Shown: in pieces, positions 27,810 to 37,071 of the stretch | How the letters are laid out: the number at the start of each line of letters is the position of its first letter | Position numbering within the stretch: the first letter of the stretch is position 1 | NCBI GenBank assembly: GCA_008690995.1 | Contig: VRMN01000006.1 | Location: 641,501-705,500 of the forward strand | Reading direction: 5' to 3' | From: Porphyridium purpureum | Lineage: Eukaryota > Rhodophyta > Bangiophyceae > Porphyridiales > Porphyridiaceae | DNA length: 64,000 nucleotides | The notes under the pieces: model-generated | Seen by the model: the letters and a program-made list of their open reading frames with translations, nothing else | Told to the model about the DNA's origin: nothing | Database searches by the model: none | Position numbers and translations under genes: made by a program

Positions 27810-28652
27810 ATGTTCAAGACGCGGAAGCGGAGAGCGGTGAATGGACGCGACGCTGCGGCTGGTGCCCTGCGCGCTGATGCCGGTAGCTGTGGAGAGAATT
27901 CTGCGGAAGTGTCTGAGCCGCGAGCGTGTGAGCTGCGGCTTGGAAGGGATGGCGAGCGGGCGAGTGACGAAGAGGAGGAGCAGGGCGACGAGGATGACAG
28001 ACAGTTGGCAGAGAGATTGATGATGCGGCGGCACGATACTGGTCATAGACGTAAAAGACAGCTTGCTTTTACGAGGCATGTAGGGAAAGCAGATGTATTG
28101 GGGAACATGGACGGAATGGAGGAGGCGCCTCGTGAAGAGGGGAACTCTGGCAGCACGCAGGCCGTCAGGAATACCGAGGCAGAGCTTGAATGGGAGCATG
28201 CGGCCGTCTCCGGACAGAAAAAGAATGCCAAGCATTCGTTTGCGCCTCAGCGGTCGAGTCTGCATATTCGCAACACAGTGACATTCGACTTCCAGCCGCA
28301 TGTGTGCAAGGATTACAAAGAAACCGGATACTGCACGTTTGGGGACGCATGCAAGTTTGCGCACATACGCGGCGACGCAAGCGCACCGCTACGAGTTGCG
28401 AAAAAGAGCGACCCAAAAGCGTCGGAGTCTTCCGGGTGCTGCATATGTCAGAAAGAGCCACGCGAGCCCGTGCAGACCGTGTGTCTGCACACATTTTGTG
28501 AAGGCTGTGCTCTTGCTCGATTCGATTCGGACTCCACATGCGCCACATGTTCCGCCGAGACATACGGCATTTTTAATCGTACACACAGGCCATCAAAACG
28601 GGCATCGAAGCATACTTCCGACAAGGATCATCTGCGTTCCTCCGACATGTAA
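27810..28652 (+). CDS. CWC24: splicing factor CWC24/RNF113 (CCCH plus RING)
   Basis: 280 residues. An acidic N-terminus is followed by a CCCH zinc finger C-x8-C-x5-C-x3-H at about 165-184 (VCKDYKETGYCTFGDACKFAH), a short linker and a C3HC4 RING at about 210-250 (CCICQKEPREPVQTVCLHTFCEGCA...CATC). This order, the context VTFDFQPHVCKDYKETGYC and the small size identify the RNF113A/Cwc24 family. Cwc24 joins the spliceosome before the first step and contacts the 5' splice site; RNF113A also acts as a ubiquitin ligase. Its presence shows an active spliceosome even though this window's genes look intronless. It ends 39 bp from the convergent GET1 gene. Confidence 0.9.
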   Translation: MFKTRKRRAVNGRDAAAGALRADAGSCGENSAEVSEPRACELRLGRDGERASDEEEEQGDEDDRQLAERLMMRRHDTGHRRKRQLAFTRHVGKADVLGNMDGMEEAPREEGNSGSTQAVRNTEAELEWEHAAVSGQKKNAKHSFAPQRSSLHIRNTVTFDFQPHVCKDYKETGYCTFGDACKFAHIRGDASAPLRVAKKSDPKASESSGCCICQKEPREPVQTVCLHTFCEGCALARFDSDSTCATCSAETYGIFNRTHRPSKRASKHTSDKDHLRSSDM

Positions 28653-28691
28653 ATGAAATTACGTATACGTTTTCTCCTGCGTCCCGTCCGC

Positions 28692-29261
28692 TCAGATCCC
28701 TTGCTTGGCTAGAATATGCGCAATGATTCCCCGAAATGCTTGCGTGCACATCCCGTACCACGCAAAGGCAGATAACGCGCAGCGCTCGACGCACGCATGA
28801 GACGACAGCAGTTCGTCGCACCCGAACGCGTCGAATCGCGCTGCGCCCGTCGGCGAGCTGAACAGCGGCAAGTAGTTCAGAGGCCACACCAAACGACAGT
28901 CAAACTCCAGCACGGTAAATCTTCTCAGCGCCCACCACAGCAAGAATGGAGACAGTGACGTGACAACGCGCAGAATCCTCGATTGGTTGCCTTGCTTGAA
29001 GCGAACGAGATCTGTTGCGCGCCGTTCATTCAACGTCTCGAGCTGCTTCTCCAGGTCCGCGACAATCCGCATAACCTTTGAGTGCTGCACAAACGTCGCG
29101 ACAGTATTCAGACTCTCAGCGCGTGCGCGCTGCTCTGCGAGATCTGCCTTGAGTCTTCGCGCTCTTTCATCGTACTTACGTTTCAATTGCACCACACTCA
29201 CCAGCTGCGCGCCCGAACCCAACACCACCAGAGCCAAGCTTATCACAAGCACCCATTCCAT
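28692..29261 (-). CDS. GET1: GET1/WRB, tail-anchored protein insertase subunit
   Basis: 189 residues from the ATG at 29261; upstream Met codons exist but would bury the first membrane helix. Topology fits GET1: N-terminal helix (3-22, EWVLVISLALVVLGSGAQLV), a charged cytosolic coiled coil (about 27-95, with VATFVQHSKVMRIVADLEKQLETLNE matching the WRB 'EFARYARLERKINKMTDKL' region), then two further helices including SPFLLWWALRRFTV and CALSAFAWYGMC. A DCRLVWPLNYLPLFSSPTG segment lies between them. GET1 with GET2/CAML receives tail-anchored proteins from GET3 at the ER. The gene diverges from a SNARE gene, a likely client class. Confidence 0.8.
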   Translation of the reverse strand: MEWVLVISLALVVLGSGAQLVSVVQLKRKYDERARRLKADLAEQRARAESLNTVATFVQHSKVMRIVADLEKQLETLNERRATDLVRFKQGNQSRILRVVTSLSPFLLWWALRRFTVLEFDCRLVWPLNYLPLFSSPTGAARFDAFGCDELLSSHACVERCALSAFAWYGMCTQAFRGIIAHILAKQGI

Positions 29262-29697
29262 GGCGTGCGGACCTTGTAATGCCGTCCATGGCGCCCATGC
29301 CGTTCCAATCGTCATCATCCTCATCTTCTTCCTCGTCTTCTTCGTCCTCTTCCTCTTTGCCACACAAGCTCCGCAAAACCTCAAGAAAGAAGCGAAAGAG
29401 GTACAGTTACATCATAGTAAAATGGGATATTGTGATAGTGTACAGCGGTTGAAGATGCACGTCAATGTTCGAGCACGGAAAGATACTGGTGGCGCGTGAC
29501 GAACTGGTTTCAGCTCGAAGGTTGACAATCAACGGCGTCCGTCTTCATGACAGACGGGCTTCGTGGTCTGCGCGTTGGAAGCCTGCCACAGCGCGCGTCT
29601 CGCTCAGCTTCAGTGCGGCCACCGCCCGGACATTCGTTCTCACGCAGTTGAATTCGGCGCATTGGGTCATCGACAAGGTTGGCGAGATTCGGGTGTT
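29262..29697. promoter_or_regulatory. divergent GET1/SNARE spacer with GTACAGT motif
   Basis: 436 bp between divergent genes. GTACAGT at 29401-29407 is 140 bp upstream of GET1 in the ACTGTAC orientation for that gene. GTACAGC follows at about 29440. A Glu/Asp-type triplet stretch (CTTCCTCGTCTTC) near 29320-29360 is low complexity. No TATA box is obvious. Confidence 0.4.
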
Positions 29698-30369
29698 ATG
29701 GCTCCCCCAGATGCAGAGGAGGAACAATGGCGGCGGTTGGAGACGCATATGAGTTTGCTGGGAAGGCAAGTGGATGCCTCGCGCGAGGCGCTGATGTTGG
29801 GCCCGGCAAATGGCGTGGCGCAGCGTGAACTGCAGCGTGATGTGCCAGCGCTGGCAGGGTTGATGGCAAGGTGCGATGCGTGGCTCGGGTCAAATGGCGA
29901 TGCGCTGGACAAGACGGAGCGCACGCGCCGAACACAACTGGTGGATGGAGCGCGCGTGAGATGCTCAGCAGCGTCGGTCCGGCTGCATGGCGTATCGCAG
30001 TACGGCGCAGTGAACACAGTTTATGAAACGTCCGAACAAGAACACCAGCTCAAGATCCTGGTGGAAAAGCAGCGACGCGTAATGATGCAGCACGATGCGC
30101 AGGTTGGCGGACCGCTCATGTCTCAGGTGCGAAATATCAAGGACATTGCGCTGGCGACGCATTCCGAGGTCTCGGAGCAGAACGCATTGCTTGACAAGAT
30201 GGATCTAGAGACAGGCCAGGCCGCGAGCCGGGTCGCGGTTGCGAGACAAGAGGCAGAGCAGCTCAAACACAAGAACTCATTCTATACGCTGAAGAATTTT
30301 TGCGTGCTCACAGGCGTCAGCGTCGCCGTGGTGGTCATCGGAGGCTACGTGCTGCTTCGTCATCTGTAA
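29698..30369 (+). CDS. tail-anchored Q-SNARE protein
   Basis: 223 residues from the ATG at 29698. An N-terminal helical region (5-130) is followed by a SNARE motif at about 141-195 (IKDIALATHSEVSEQNALLDKMDLETGQAASRV) with glutamine at the likely zero layer (Q161), then a 20-residue hydrophobic anchor (about 201-220) and RHL at the very C-terminus. The EQNALLD core resembles Qc and Qb light-chain-like SNAREs such as syntaxin 8 and the plant SYP5/SYP7 groups. I cannot assign the exact member. It would act in endosomal or Golgi fusion, helped by alpha-SNAP, which is also in this window. Confidence 0.75.
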   Translation: MAPPDAEEEQWRRLETHMSLLGRQVDASREALMLGPANGVAQRELQRDVPALAGLMARCDAWLGSNGDALDKTERTRRTQLVDGARVRCSAASVRLHGVSQYGAVNTVYETSEQEHQLKILVEKQRRVMMQHDAQVGGPLMSQVRNIKDIALATHSEVSEQNALLDKMDLETGQAASRVAVARQEAEQLKHKNSFYTLKNFCVLTGVSVAVVVIGGYVLLRHL

Positions 30370-30980
30370 TGGCACTCCGGGGCGAAAGCAGCTCGAGCAG
30401 GTCAGACAAAACCAAAAGAAGAAGAAGAAGAAGAAGAAGAAGCAATATGGCAAGCAAAGAAATGGATGGCAGTTGAGCGCTTGACGGCCCTGTGCATGGT
30501 TCTCTACACGCGAGACACTGGGGATCCGACGCGACCTTCCAAATTCCCCATCATGGCTGTCATTGACTGGTTGATGCGCTGCACGCGACGCTGCAGAACG
30601 CATCGACAATGCTCGTTATGCTTTCGCAAGTTGCTCGAGCATTCGTCGAGGCGTGCTAGCAAGGCGTGTATTTGTTCCAAATGTACCCACACATGCTGCA
30701 CGAAGCACTCGTGCATAGCTAAACGCGCTCATGTTCGCAGACAGACACACACGTATGCAATTTGTTTCCCGTCAGTCTCGTCACGTTCGTCTGTCGCTCG
30801 TCGATAGAACTTTCACCTCACCCTTGCACCAGACTCGCCACGTGCGCGCCGTACCTTGCAAAATCTCTGGAATCCCGCCGCCGCCGCTGCTCATGCATGC
30901 AGCAGCTTCGTCGGCGCTCATGTGCGGACACGGAATCATCATGTTATGCTCCATCGCCTCTGCTTGGTCGACAAACGATT
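30370..30980. other. spacer with (AAG)n tract, no gene seen
   Basis: 611 bp between the convergent SNARE and lactonase genes. A (GAA/AAG)n tract covers about 30415-30442, just after the SNARE stop. Short frames in the rest are Cys/Arg-rich and have no domain. I see no gene. Confidence 0.5.
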
Positions 30981-32141
30981 TCATGCGCCAAGACGAGCGC
31001 TTGCCACACACACGGGCGTCTTGACATGCACGTCGAACGCCTGATGAAGAAGAGTGCCGCACGGACTGACACGGAACGATACAACCGAGTCTGTATCCTG
31101 GTTCGCGACGAGCATCCAGTCCGCGGAAGAGACCAGCCAGATGTCGCGCGGCGTGCGTCCGCCACTTGGCACGCAGGACAAGAGCGACATCTCGCGACCG
31201 TCTGCGGACAGCGCAAAGACTGAAATGGAGTCGTGGCCGCGGTTGGACACGTACAGAACGGAGTTGTTGGGATGAATGCGGATGGCTGCCGCCGTCGACG
31301 AGGCAGACGAGGCACCGACGGGAGGCATGGTTCCAGTAACCGAGACAGGTGCTCGAGCCAGTGAGCCGTCCTCCGGGCTGTAGGAGTAGGCGGCCACGGT
31401 CGAGTCGAGCTCATTCACAACATACATGATTGGTACTGAACCGTGGAACACTATGTGCCGTGGGCCTGCTCCTGTGGCGTGCGCACGAGCGCTCGACACG
31501 TGCTCCAACCCACCTGCCGATCTGATCACAAAAGAATAGATTTCGTTCGTACCCAGGTCAGCCACGACCATCATGTGCGGATTCAGCGGTGAGAATACGA
31601 CACAGTGCGGGTGCGATCGTTCTTGCCGGCCACCTGCGAACGAGCCTGAGAACAGCGATGGAACCACGGTTTGGGAAGCGCAGAGCTGCAAAGATCCATC
31701 AAGTGAATCCACAGTCATGATACCAAAGCCCGTGCCACCCGCATAGTTGGCAAATGCCACCAAGCGGCCGCTCGATGCTGGTAGCTCTGCCACATGGCAG
31801 GCACCGGCGCCGCCGGTTTCAAGGCGGCACGACTCCAATAAATGAGGTGCGACGCCGTTGCTCTGATCGGATGCCACAATGTCTAGCACGACGAGCTTCG
31901 AGTTCAAGTCCTCTGCCTCTTCGACCACATACAGGCGCCGCGCATCGGAGGACACGGCCAAGTAGCTTGGGTTCTTGACGGGCGGCTCCAAGCGAATGCC
32001 ATCCGCGCTGCATGCAGACAGATGGCCATCAGAGGTCCTCAGAGAGACAACATGAGGACCGACGGCCTTACCATGCACGTGCGGTAGAGACTCGGTGTAC
32101 GAGCCCACAAACACGGTCACGACGTGCGGCGTGTCGCTCAT
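30981..32141 (-). CDS. 6-phosphogluconolactonase-like beta-propeller (YbhE/Pgl type)
   Basis: 386 residues from the ATG at 32141. The sequence starts VTVFVGSYTES and runs through propeller blades: NPSYLAVSSDARRLYVVEEAEDL, PHCVVFSPLNPHMMVVADLGTNEIYSF, GAGPRHIVFHGSVPIMYVVNELDSTVAAYSY, IRIHPNNSVLYVSNRGHDSISVFAL, PRDIWLVSSADWMLVANQDTDSVVSF. This is the lactonase seven-bladed propeller family (bacterial YbhE; fungal carboxy-cis,cis-muconate cyclase). The YbhE branch hydrolyses 6-phosphogluconolactone in the oxidative pentose phosphate path. An in-frame ATG at 32432 would add 97 residues rich in Arg, Ser and Pro, perhaps a targeting peptide, perhaps not translated. Confidence 0.85.
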   Translation of the reverse strand: MSDTPHVVTVFVGSYTESLPHVHGKAVGPHVVSLRTSDGHLSACSADGIRLEPPVKNPSYLAVSSDARRLYVVEEAEDLNSKLVVLDIVASDQSNGVAPHLLESCRLETGGAGACHVAELPASSGRLVAFANYAGGTGFGIMTVDSLDGSLQLCASQTVVPSLFSGSFAGGRQERSHPHCVVFSPLNPHMMVVADLGTNEIYSFVIRSAGGLEHVSSARAHATGAGPRHIVFHGSVPIMYVVNELDSTVAAYSYSPEDGSLARAPVSVTGTMPPVGASSASSTAAAIRIHPNNSVLYVSNRGHDSISVFALSADGREMSLLSCVPSGGRTPRDIWLVSSADWMLVANQDTDSVVSFRVSPCGTLLHQAFDVHVKTPVCVASARLGA

Positions 32142-33505
32142 CTTTCCCTTGGGTCTGCCGAGCAGAGTCTCAAGACCGGCAGCTGGTGTGAACGCTTGTG
32201 GCGAGTGAAGCGATTGACTGTACACCGGACATGGACGAAGCCTGCAAAAGCGAGGCACACGGCTCAAGGATGGGTCTCCGTTCGTTTCGTGCTGCGTTGC
32301 CCTCTCGCTGCGTGTGCGAGCAGTGACTGCATGTGGAAGGTTGTACGGAAGCTTCTTTGGATCCCTTTGCCCCAGATTGTCGCTGCTTTTCTTTCGTCGA
32401 AAGGCATGATGGCAGACGATGGTCGCAGGCATGAAAGGAGGCCATTTGTTGGACAGTCCGCTAGGCCAGGCAGATGAGAAAATGGGTGAGCGGACTTCAA
32501 TTTAGATAAGTGACCTGCGAGATACAGTCTCAATGAGTTTCACGTCGTCGGATATAAATGCTGCGGCGGGAGCTCTGCGGTTTCGGCTACCAATCTAGCG
32601 AATGTGGTGTAGCCAGGCGTCCGCTGCACCTTGGGCGAAAGGCCGACGGGAATGGTCGCCCATGACGCTGTCCGTACAGGTCACAAGTTGGGCACGGCTA
32701 CTTCGTAGCCACTGCGGGTTTGAGAAGAGTGAGCTACTAGTCTCAACAACTCGAGTCATGGGAACAAACACCCAAGGGAGCAACGACACGAAGGTTTTGC
32801 ATGGTCCTCGCATGCGACCGGTGAGGCGTCAGCCGCTGTGTCGCGCGGCAAATCCTCTGCATTTGGATTCTCCAATGGAAACGCTGCGATACATGCACGC
32901 TCGCTAGTCGTCTCATCGACCGTGCCGCTCTGTCGATTGCCAACTCCGACGCGAGAACGACGCGTTGGCCCAGCGTTCGTTGGGTGCGTCGAGCTACTGC
33001 ACCAATGGTTTCATGATTATGTCTGCGACCGACTGCCGCGGCAATTGTGTCGATCCAGAAAATCTTTCCTGTTCAATCTCCAGCTGGCGAAATGGAGTCG
33101 CATTGGCGCTATAATGGTCAGACTTGCAGTGACCATTGCAGTGCGCCGTCAACTGCACGGGGATAAGTAAGAAGGTCCGAGAGTTCGCACATGATGCAGC
33201 TGAATGCATGCGCTGCTGCCAGCGGAGCGGGCTCAAGCACAGAACGTTTAGTGAAACTCTAAGGTCTCATCATCACAGCTCACAGCCTCGCGTTCTTCAA
33301 TGTCACCGCTTCTCTCTGCACAGCATCGAGTGCAAAGATGGGGTAAAAACGAAAGAAAAGAAAGAAAAGAAGAGAACACTTACGAGTTGTAACCCCACAA
33401 GTCTTCGATCTGCAATCCAACCAACACCCGCCATTCTCTTCGGCCGTCCACAAGTGAGCTGCGTATTTTGCTATAATAACTTTGTCTTACGGCATGATAC
33501 GCAAA
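32142..33505. other. gene-poor spacer
   Basis: 1.36 kb between two genes on the minus strand. Apart from the possible 97-codon N-terminal extension of the lactonase (to 32432) and an AAAGAAAAG-type purine repeat at about 33350-33374, I see nothing recognisable. Short frames on both strands have no domain or signal. A non-coding RNA cannot be excluded by eye. Confidence 0.5.
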
Positions 33506-34972
33506 TCATCGTGGCACGCTCGGTTTTAAAGGTGCCGAGGGCTTCACCTGGACGGCGAGCAAACGCTGCATCATTTCCAGACGCTGCGAAAGCGTCTCCA
33601 GACGGCTTTTAAGCTGCTGATTTTCCACAAGCACGCCGTCAATCATGGTTTCATAGTCCTTGTTCAGCACTTTCTTTCGTTCCCGAGACTTCTTCGCACT
33701 TTCCCGATTCTGAATTTTCCTCAACTCGGCGCGCTGCTCTTCCGTCAGCTCTGGGAATTTCCGCTTTCTGCCACGCTTCTTGGGCTGCCTCGCGTCTGCA
33801 CCTGAAGGGCCATTCATCCCATGGTGGTCTCCACCGGCTTCTGAGGACGGCGCGCCGCCGTCTGTGCCTTCGTACTCTTGACCAGAATAGTATCGTCCGT
33901 CCTCCTCATCCTCGTCTTCCTCACATCCGCGGTCACCTTCCATGTCCAGCTCTTCCGCGTTTGTAAGATCCGCTTGCCACGTGTTTTTCAGCTCCTCTAC
34001 CCACGTCCCGTGCCCTGCAGGGGAGGGCTCACCTTCCTGCGGACGAACACCGGACGCGGCTGGATCAGAATGCCGCTCCATCGTAGGAAAGCCTCCCGTT
34101 GTACCAGCACCCCATGTCATGTTGGACAATCCACGCAGAAGCGCAGAAGGTGGTGGCGGCGGGGTTTCACCCGACGCGTACGCCGACATGAACTTGTCAA
34201 CCGTCGACTTCCGGTAGAGGTCTGGGTACGACTCGCCTAAAACGGAGACAAGTTTGACTGGATCATTGACGAGCTCGCGCGTTGAGGAGGTCTGCTGTCT
34301 TATGCTTAGGTTTGAGCTACTTGTTTTCTTCGAGTTGGCTTCGGATGCCTTGCGGCGCAGGCGCGTGTGCATCGCTCCTGGGGGCGTGGTGCCGCGTGTC
34401 GGACTATCGCTATATTCTCCCGACGTTGCGTGCAGCCGAACCGTCTCCTCGCCGCGTTGCATTGCGTCCATCACCTTGAGCACTGGTTTGAGGGCGCGCT
34501 CTTTATCCTGCCCACTCAGCTCGTCTGCGACCCAGCACGCCGCGCCGGCCGCATTGTACATTTGCGGAATGCCGTGTTCCTCGAGTGTGGAATTGTCTGC
34601 CATAGTCTCTCCGTTCCCGATGCTAATATCGACGTTTTTCATGTTCAGCTCACTTGCGAGCAGCCACTTGAGCTGGCCAATAGTTGCAGACGACGGCACC
34701 TCGACCTGCTGAAACTCGGCCGAGTCTGGCGTACTAACAATCAACGGGATGCTACCGGGCGTCATCGACATTGAAGGCAGCGGGCTGAAGAACTGCATGG
34801 CAGACGCAGGCATGGACGCAGACGCAGAGCCAAGCGCGGGCAATCCAAACGACATTTGCCGCGGGACGCCCAAGTCGACCCCTGCAAGTTCTCCGTCGTC
34901 CAAATCCAGAGGCGCTGGCACCTGCAGCGGAGCTCCCGCCGGCGGTTTCCCGCTCTTACCCCCTTCTAGCAT
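33506..34972 (-). CDS. bZIP transcription factor with ubiquitin-like segment
   Basis: 488 residues from the ATG at 34972. The C-terminus holds a bZIP: basic region with N422-x7-R430 (IQNRESAKKSRERKK) preceded by a Lys/Arg run (PKKRGRKRKF), then a zipper with heptads Y, V, L, L, M. Near 80-145 a segment, IPLIVSTPDSAEFQQVEVPSSATIGQLKWLLASELNM...LEEHGIPQMYNA, reads like a ubiquitin-like fold (beta-hairpin, helix, 'G-I-P' loop). The middle is low complexity: Ser-rich, then an acidic DMEGDRGCEEDEDEEDG block. bZIP factors bind DNA as dimers. The GTACAGT/ACTGTAC and CACTGAAC motifs of this window are not classic ACGT bZIP sites. Upstream Met codons are lost in a (CA)n tract. Confidence 0.85.
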   Translation of the reverse strand: MLEGGKSGKPPAGAPLQVPAPLDLDDGELAGVDLGVPRQMSFGLPALGSASASMPASAMQFFSPLPSMSMTPGSIPLIVSTPDSAEFQQVEVPSSATIGQLKWLLASELNMKNVDISIGNGETMADNSTLEEHGIPQMYNAAGAACWVADELSGQDKERALKPVLKVMDAMQRGEETVRLHATSGEYSDSPTRGTTPPGAMHTRLRRKASEANSKKTSSSNLSIRQQTSSTRELVNDPVKLVSVLGESYPDLYRKSTVDKFMSAYASGETPPPPPSALLRGLSNMTWGAGTTGGFPTMERHSDPAASGVRPQEGEPSPAGHGTWVEELKNTWQADLTNAEELDMEGDRGCEEDEDEEDGRYYSGQEYEGTDGGAPSSEAGGDHHGMNGPSGADARQPKKRGRKRKFPELTEEQRAELRKIQNRESAKKSRERKKVLNKDYETMIDGVLVENQQLKSRLETLSQRLEMMQRLLAVQVKPSAPLKPSVPR

Positions 34973-35532
34973 CCTTCCATACACGCACACACACACACAC
35001 TCTCTCTCGCCCTCCCTGTCTCCTTATCTGCTTCGGCGTCCACAGCCGTTTTCCTCGAGGAGACGAACCATTTCATAACAAAACAACCCATTTTATATAG
35101 AGCAGGCGATGCGCATGCGCGTGCGGGTTTGCGGGCGACGAAGGTGCGAAGGGCGCGAGAGCGCCGATATCGGCGGCACGACGCTGTCGCATGGACCGCG
35201 CCGCGTCGATAAGCTCCGCGATCATGCTCGATTCGCAGCACTGTGTACTTGCCGTGCCTTGCTTTTGTGCATCGTTGAGAAGGGCGTTGCTGCTACATGA
35301 AACTCTGGCTCCATATTTTCTGTTCCGTGCGGGCTAAGTGATCATCCACCCGCCGCGGAGCAATGTGCTTGTTGCCAACATACCATTTCTTTATTCACTT
35401 TCTCTTTTAGCTTTGATTCACGCGTCGTGACGCGGGCGCGCTCGGTCGTCTGCCGCTGTCTCTCGACTCGCGCAAGGCGAACAAGAAAATCAAATCGTTC
35501 GCGCTACGAAACACGCCGGCCACACCCACGCA
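34973..35532. other. spacer with (CA)n tract, no gene seen
   Basis: 560 bp. A (CA)n tract (about 34985-35000) and a short (TC)n tract abut the bZIP start. TTTATATAG at about 35092 looks TATA-like on the + strand but has no gene after it. The remaining sequence shows no domain-bearing frame. Confidence 0.5.
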
Positions 35533-37071
35533 CTACATCTCGGCCAGCACCGCTTGGCAGATCGCGCTCGCCTCGGCGTCGCGAAGGCGCAAGCGCTCTA
35601 CATTTTGCAAAGCTCCGCGAGTCGCGCGCGACTTCACGAGGCTCAAAAGCAAGTTGATGGACGGATCTGACGACTGCTCCAGCACACCCGTGATCTCGAA
35701 AACGGGTCCTTGTCCGTGCAGGTGTGCTGCTGTTTCGTATTCCTTTTTGCCTTGCAGTGGAGCAACCCAAGTCTGGCGCTCCTTCTTCGACGGCGCAAGC
35801 ACACAGTCTAGGCACGGAAACACTTCTTGCTGTGCTGCACCATGGTCCGCCGCGACCGTCTTGACTCCCAAAAGGTTGATCTCTGACTCTGACCTCGGAG
35901 CTCGGAACATTAGCTCGCACGGCTCGCCCGAGCAAGACTTTACGAGGCCCACGCGGACAGCATCCGGATCAGACTCGTCTGCACGCGTCAACATCACACG
36001 AATCGACGCGGTGCACGGGTGAACGACACCACCGACAACAATGTTGAAAGCGTAGATTTCCGACATGGAGTCCAATCCCATCAAAATATCTTCAAACACG
36101 CAGGCGTTCCCGCCATCCTGTGAAATCAGAGCCTGCCACATTTCACCCGTCATATCTGTGGAGACGCGGCATCTATTCGTCTCCTTGGCCTCCTGCATCA
36201 GCCACTTCATGCGGTCGTACTTATCCGCCGCGGCGTCCACCAAGTACGCATCTCCACTGCGGGAATAGAGAAAGCACATGCTGCTCTTGCTGGACGCAAC
36301 CTCGACTGGCGTTCCTGACGCGATGCCGTCCAACGCTTCGTTCAAATCCAAGCGGAGCACGCGCTGGGGCTTGACGTACGCCTTTTCAAATGCAAACTCA
36401 CCCGCGAAAAGATTCTGGCGTGCTTTCCAAAGCACCGTAGCTCGACTGGAGCTCATCAAAAAGCCTTCGCCTACCATGAACGCCTGAAAGCGGCGCGCAT
36501 CAAGCGAGTCGCGAATCGCCCAGTCTTCCGACGCGTGACGAGCGATGCTGCGCGCAATGATCGTCGCAAAAGCCTCCGCGAGCTGGAGCTTAGCCCCACC
36601 GTTGTCCTTGCGACTCTGCACCATGAGTGTATATGCTTTCGAATACTTGACGTAGATACGTCCGCCAAAGCCCGACTGGCGAGCGTACACCCATTCATCC
36701 GAATCTGTCAGCTTATCCACTAGATATCCATCCGACACCTCGAAATGCCAGCGCTTGTCCAGATTCTTGGGCACATACGCGCCAGCGTTCTGTCCGAGCT
36801 GCTCGAGTCGGGACAGCACCTCTGCGCCGACCTCCTTCACAAAGTCAGCTACCGCCGTCTCCGCTTTGGTATCCTGCAACTCCGCAAGATTACGCGCGCT
36901 GACACAGTCATCGATCTGCTCCAGCGCGAGCTCTACCTTTTCCGGCATCAGGACCACGTGCCTGCGATGCGAGACCGGAACCCTCTGACTCAGCAGGTGC
37001 CTGCCGAACCTCGCCAGTAGGAAGCCCCCGGCCACAAGCCCGCCCAAGACCGGCGAAAAGCCCGGCTCCAT
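35533..37071 (-). CDS. unrecognised 512-residue protein with N-terminal anchor
   Basis: 512 residues, ATG at 37071, in good codon context for this window and free of stops. I do not recognise it. The N-terminus has a short hydrophobic stretch (8-24, VLGGLVAGGFLLARFG) followed by RHLLSQRVPVSHRRH, which could be a membrane anchor or an organelle signal. The rest is globular in composition: an amphipathic helical part (VELALEQIDDCVSARNLAELQD), WHFEVSDGYLVDKLTDSDEWVYAR, a SIARHASEDWAIRDSLDARRFQAF helix and a VVGGVVHPCTASIRVMLTRADESDPDAV strand region. There are no metal-binding or nucleotide motifs I can name. Confidence 0.65.
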   Translation of the reverse strand: MEPGFSPVLGGLVAGGFLLARFGRHLLSQRVPVSHRRHVVLMPEKVELALEQIDDCVSARNLAELQDTKAETAVADFVKEVGAEVLSRLEQLGQNAGAYVPKNLDKRWHFEVSDGYLVDKLTDSDEWVYARQSGFGGRIYVKYSKAYTLMVQSRKDNGGAKLQLAEAFATIIARSIARHASEDWAIRDSLDARRFQAFMVGEGFLMSSSRATVLWKARQNLFAGEFAFEKAYVKPQRVLRLDLNEALDGIASGTPVEVASSKSSMCFLYSRSGDAYLVDAAADKYDRMKWLMQEAKETNRCRVSTDMTGEMWQALISQDGGNACVFEDILMGLDSMSEIYAFNIVVGGVVHPCTASIRVMLTRADESDPDAVRVGLVKSCSGEPCELMFRAPRSESEINLLGVKTVAADHGAAQQEVFPCLDCVLAPSKKERQTWVAPLQGKKEYETAAHLHGQGPVFEITGVLEQSSDPSINLLLSLVKSRATRGALQNVERLRLRDAEASAICQAVLAEM

